From Ottelia alismoides (taxonomy: Eukaryota > Streptophyta > Magnoliopsida > Alismatales > Hydrocharitaceae): a stretch of 64,000 nt of DNA. The notes under the pieces were generated by a model that saw only the letters and a list, made by a program, of their open reading frames with translations, had not been told where the DNA came from and did no database searches. A program made the translations under genes and the position numbers. Shown here piece by piece: positions 61,130-64,000 of this stretch (positions within the stretch are counted from its first letter, which is position 1; the number at the start of each line of letters is the position of its first letter). The stretch covers positions 62,001 to 126,000 of the forward strand of contig JAZKJV010000301.1 of NCBI GenBank assembly GCA_037367405.1. The letters are read 5' to 3'.

Positions 61130-63156
61130 TCAGTCATCGGTCCAGAAACGAAATGAATTCCCCTTGCCCAAAACCGGTTTAAATAGCAAGCAATTATGCA
61201 TAAAAGCATTCATCACTCCGTGCCAAAAAGGAGAAAGGTGGAGGAACGAGTTCCCTCGAGTAACGCCCATCAAATCCTCTCCCAGCAATTCCCGCAGGAC
61301 ATTAATCATGAAAGTCTCCTCATTGCCCCAAACCCGTGAAGCCCACTTAAGCAATAGGGCGTTATTAACCACTTCAAGGCGCCTGACTCCCAAGCCCCCA
61401 ACCCGCTTGGGCCGAGATACATCATCCCACCCCACCAGATGAACCCCCCTTCTCCCCTCCCCCTTCCTACCCCACAAAAAACCACGCATACACCTCTCCA
61501 AGCGCAACCGAATCCCCTTCGGCATATCACGAACCGAGAAGTAGATAGGAATAGAGGATAGCACTGCTTTAAGAAGAACCAGCCGCCCTCCCCTGGATAA
61601 TAAAGCCGCTCGCCACCCGGCGAGGCGAGCCTCCATCTTCTCCACCACCACCTTCCAATCACGGAGCCGAACACGACCGACAGCTAGAGGCAGGCCGAGA
61701 TAGTCGAAGGGGAGAGCACTGGGGTTGGAGCCCAAGAGCTGGCCACATTCCAAGACCTCCGCTTGCGACATGCCGAAGGGGACCACCTTAGACTTTGTCC
61801 CATTAATCAAGAGTCCCGAGACCTCACTGAAAAGTTGAAGAGTAGTAGCCATACCGGATACCTCAGTGGGACCCCCCTCGATAAAGCAAATAGTGTCGTC
61901 GGCGAACTGAATAATTGGGACATGGAAGTCCCCAATATTGCATCCCCGGGTCAGGCCCGCCGCAACCACGCCATCAATCATACGAGGCAAAACATCAGCC
62001 GCCAGGACAAAGAGAAGGGGTGTGAGAGGACACCCCTGTCGCACCCCCCTCCTTGGCTGGAAGAATCCCCCGACCGGGCTACCATTAAGCAAAACGGATA
62101 GGGAGGCCGTGGAAACACAGCGCCGCACCCACGAGATCCACGCCTCCGGGAAGCCCCTCCGCCTCAGCACGGCCCCAAAAACCGCCAATCGAGGTAGTCA
62201 TAGGCCTTAGCGAAATCGATCTTCCATAGAATCCCCTTCGCATTAGACTTCCTCCACGCCGCAACCATCTCGGAGGCCACTGCGAAACAATCTGAAATTT
62301 GCCGCCCAGGAATAAAGGCCGCCTGCGAAGGCGAGATCAGCGGAGCAAGAAGGGGAGCAAGCCTCCTGGCCAAGACCTTAGCAATAATTAAATAGATCCC
62401 ATTCGAGATAGAGATCGGACAAAAGTCCTCGATGCGATTGGCCACAGGTGCCTTGGGGATCAAAACAATAAGGGCCCTATTAATTTTATCAAACCCACGG
62501 TTTCCATCATAAAATTCGCGCGCAACCTCCAATACGTCAGCAGCAACAACATCCCAGAAATCCCGGTAGAAGGCCACTGGAAACCCGTCAGATCCCGACG
62601 AACCGTCCGCATTAAGGTCCCAAACAGCGTCTTTGAGCTCCGCCAAAGAGAACGGCCTAACGAGGGCGACCGCATCCGAGTCTGAGATTGAAGGATCCCC
62701 CCGGCCCGACCATCGCCACCTACGCAGCGACTGGCACCCAAAAACATTCTTGAAATGTGCCACCAAAGCCTCAACCATATCCTTGTCCCCATTAATGAGG
62801 GAGCCATTCACCGTGAGAGAACGGATGGAGTTGAATTGTCTTCTTCCGCTGGCCATCCGGTGGAAGAATGCGGTATTAGCATCACCTTCCTTGATCCACC
62901 TCAAGTGCGATCGCTGACGCCATTCGAGTGTCCTTTTTTTATCCTCCGCTTTGACTATATCAAGGGCAGCATCACGCTTCAATAGCTCCTCCGTTAGCAG
63001 TTCTCTAGCGTTCTCCGTACGATCCAGCCGCAAAATAGCATCCTCCGCCGCCTTCCTAGCCGCCACACGGGCCAGGCGTGAATCCTTCTTGAATGACGCC
63101 AAGAGACTTCTCAACGAGCCAAGCTTGTGGTCCAATCGACGAACAGCGGAACCCAC
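61130..63156 (-). pseudogene. LINE ORF2 reverse transcriptase, two overlapping frames
   Basis: The frames 63156-62164 and 62188-61130 together cover the fingers, palm and thumb; FADDT is the catalytic centre. A one-base shift between 62188 and 62164 separates them. The second frame ends at a TGA in the middle of a conserved FWTDD segment and then continues in the same frame to the zinc-binding C-terminus. With these breaks the copy should not make a working enzyme. Confidence 0.85.
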
Positions 63157-63165
63157 AAACGAGGT

Positions 63166-63954
63166 CTAGTTCCAGTGGTTCCTAACCAAGTCTTTAAACC
63201 CTGGCTCCAATGGCCAACACCTTTCATACCGGAAGAGACCCCGAGGACGGAGCTCTTCCCCAGAATCCCACACAATTGGGCTATGATCAGAAAACGAGCG
63301 CGGCCGAGATGACACCGAACACAAAGGGAAGGCCTCCATGAGCTTGATATTCGCCAAGAATCTATCAATCCTCGACCGAGAAGCATTGTTCCTCCAAGTA
63401 TAAGAAATATCATTGGGCACCAGCCCCTCCAAGGCCAAGTCAGTAATGAGGTCGATAAAGTCGCGTGAGCCCGGATCCTGCCCCCCGCGGCCACGCGGCT
63501 GATCAGAAGAGAGGGCAATGACATTGAAATCCCCTCCCAGCAGCCAGGGAAGATCCTCGAAGTCAGAGGCCGCCTCCCGCAGATCCTCCCAGAGCTCCCG
63601 CCGGAGTATGTGGCAAGTAGGCGCATAAATAGACGAGAGTGCAATAGAGGCATTAGAGTCGGCCCGAGTCAAGACGACAGACAAGGAATGTCTTCCAACG
63701 CGCATAGAGGGGAGAGAGAATATCGCCGAGCGCCAAGCCAAGATAATGCCACCCGACGCCCCGTTCGCATCCACCATGCGAAAGTCAACCAAAGCACCCG
63801 TACCGAAAGATCGCCACAAGGAGTCATCCACCCCCATAAGTTTCGATTCTTGAATAAAAGCATCATCACACTCCCACTCGGAGAGACGCATCCCCAAAGC
63901 ACGCCGCTTGTCTGGTTCCCCGAGTCCTCTAACATTCCATGATAGAATCTTCAT
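63166..63954 (-). CDS. LINE ORF2 endonuclease domain (open frame, 262 codons)
   Basis: Apurinic-type endonuclease that nicks target DNA for LINE insertion. All family motifs are present: WNVRGL at the start, the catalytic glutamate in QESK, YAPT, GGDFN, and DHSPI near the end. The frame ends at a TAG directly before the reverse-transcriptase part, which continues in the same frame, so the stop is a point lesion and not the natural end. Confidence 0.85.
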   Translation of the reverse strand: MKILSWNVRGLGEPDKRRALGMRLSEWECDDAFIQESKLMGVDDSLWRSFGTGALVDFRMVDANGASGGIILAWRSAIFSLPSMRVGRHSLSVVLTRADSNASIALSSIYAPTCHILRRELWEDLREAASDFEDLPWLLGGDFNVIALSSDQPRGRGGQDPGSRDFIDLITDLALEGLVPNDISYTWRNNASRSRIDRFLANIKLMEAFPLCSVSSRPRSFSDHSPIVWDSGEELRPRGLFRYERCWPLEPGFKDLVRNHWN

Positions 63955-64000
63955 TAAAAACCAAGGGAGCGTCCCCCAATAAGAGAGGCATGCCGCCTCC

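Larger units (their letters stand above)
60250..64000 (-). mobile_element. L1-type LINE with nearly complete ORF2, continues past window
   Basis: Minus strand. ORF2 starts at 63954 with MKILSWNVRGLGEPDKR. The endonuclease (to 63166) keeps QESK, YAPT, LLGGDFNVIALS and SDHSPIVW. Reverse transcriptase follows (63156-61130) with IPKAPVANRIEDF, QAAFIPGRQISD, VRQGCPLTPLLFVLAADVLP and the catalytic FADDT. The zf-RVT domain CGLCGAVRETITHLFFDCG is at 61084-60416. Only three lesions are seen: a TAG near 63166, a frameshift near 62175 and a TGA near 61131. The 3' UTR ends in a run of nine A at 60250-60258. ORF1 and the other target duplication lie right of the window. Few lesions suggest a fairly recent insertion into the Fd-GOGAT intron, in sense orientation. 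Confidence 0.93.

Noticed and set aside
1..64000. tRNA genes, rRNA genes and CRISPR arrays
   Set aside because: None seen. The tRNA-like words found (TGGTATCAGAGC) are retrotransposon primer-binding sites, not tRNA genes.

Overview
The window is nuclear DNA of a flowering plant; the species cannot be named. One host gene crosses almost all of it: the minus-strand gene for chloroplast ferredoxin-dependent glutamate synthase (Fd-GOGAT). Seventeen consecutive exons (707 to 59183) join in phase into 726 uninterrupted codons. They cover the end of the central domain, the FMN barrel with the 3Fe-4S cysteines, and most of the GXGXG beta-helix domain. The N-terminal exons lie beyond the right edge and the last C-terminal exon(s) beyond the left edge, so neither promoter nor terminator is in the window. 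About 2.2 kb in 58.5 kb is coding; the rest is intron, mostly filled by transposable elements.

Layout. 1-785: last exon in the window. 868-1503: three GXGXG-domain exons. 1504-11016: a 9.5-kb intron with a decayed minus-strand Ty1/copia element, two copies of a 1.6-kb Ty3/gypsy LTR (family R) and a plus-strand copia reverse-transcriptase relic. 11017-13296: five exons, with a LINE tail and a poly-T micro-insertion between them. 13297-16244: intron with copia pieces in opposite orientations. 16245-17878: five closely spaced exons. 17879-55200: one 37.3-kb intron. 55201-59183: three more exons. 60250-64000: a nearly complete L1-type LINE on the minus strand, in the next upstream intron.

The 37.3-kb intron holds, left to right: a complete copia element (18040-23821, 149-bp LTRs, target duplication TGTAT) carrying a non-autonomous hAT-like transposon with an 8-bp duplication; a group of non-autonomous LTR elements with ~310-bp LTRs and no recognisable pol, in both orientations and nested in each other and in a gutted copia; a 5'-truncated copia fused in frame to a gypsy reverse transcriptase, followed by the gypsy 5' LTR and primer-binding site; a gypsy integrase tail between oppositely oriented LTRs; a solo family-R LTR with duplication CTATC; a 5'-truncated RTE LINE with a 22-bp duplication; and a candidate Helitron enclosing a decayed TM9SF (endomembrane protein 70) gene fragment.

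Nothing suggests a new enzymatic system. The most interesting points are the candidate Helitron gene capture, the gypsy/copia chimeric frame, the pol-less LTR family, a GC-AG intron in the enzyme gene, and the gene keeping an intact frame around a 37-kb transposon-filled intron. Boundaries given to the base come from splice-site or target-duplication reading; others are approximate. All similarity statements come from recognising protein and DNA patterns by eye, not from a database search.
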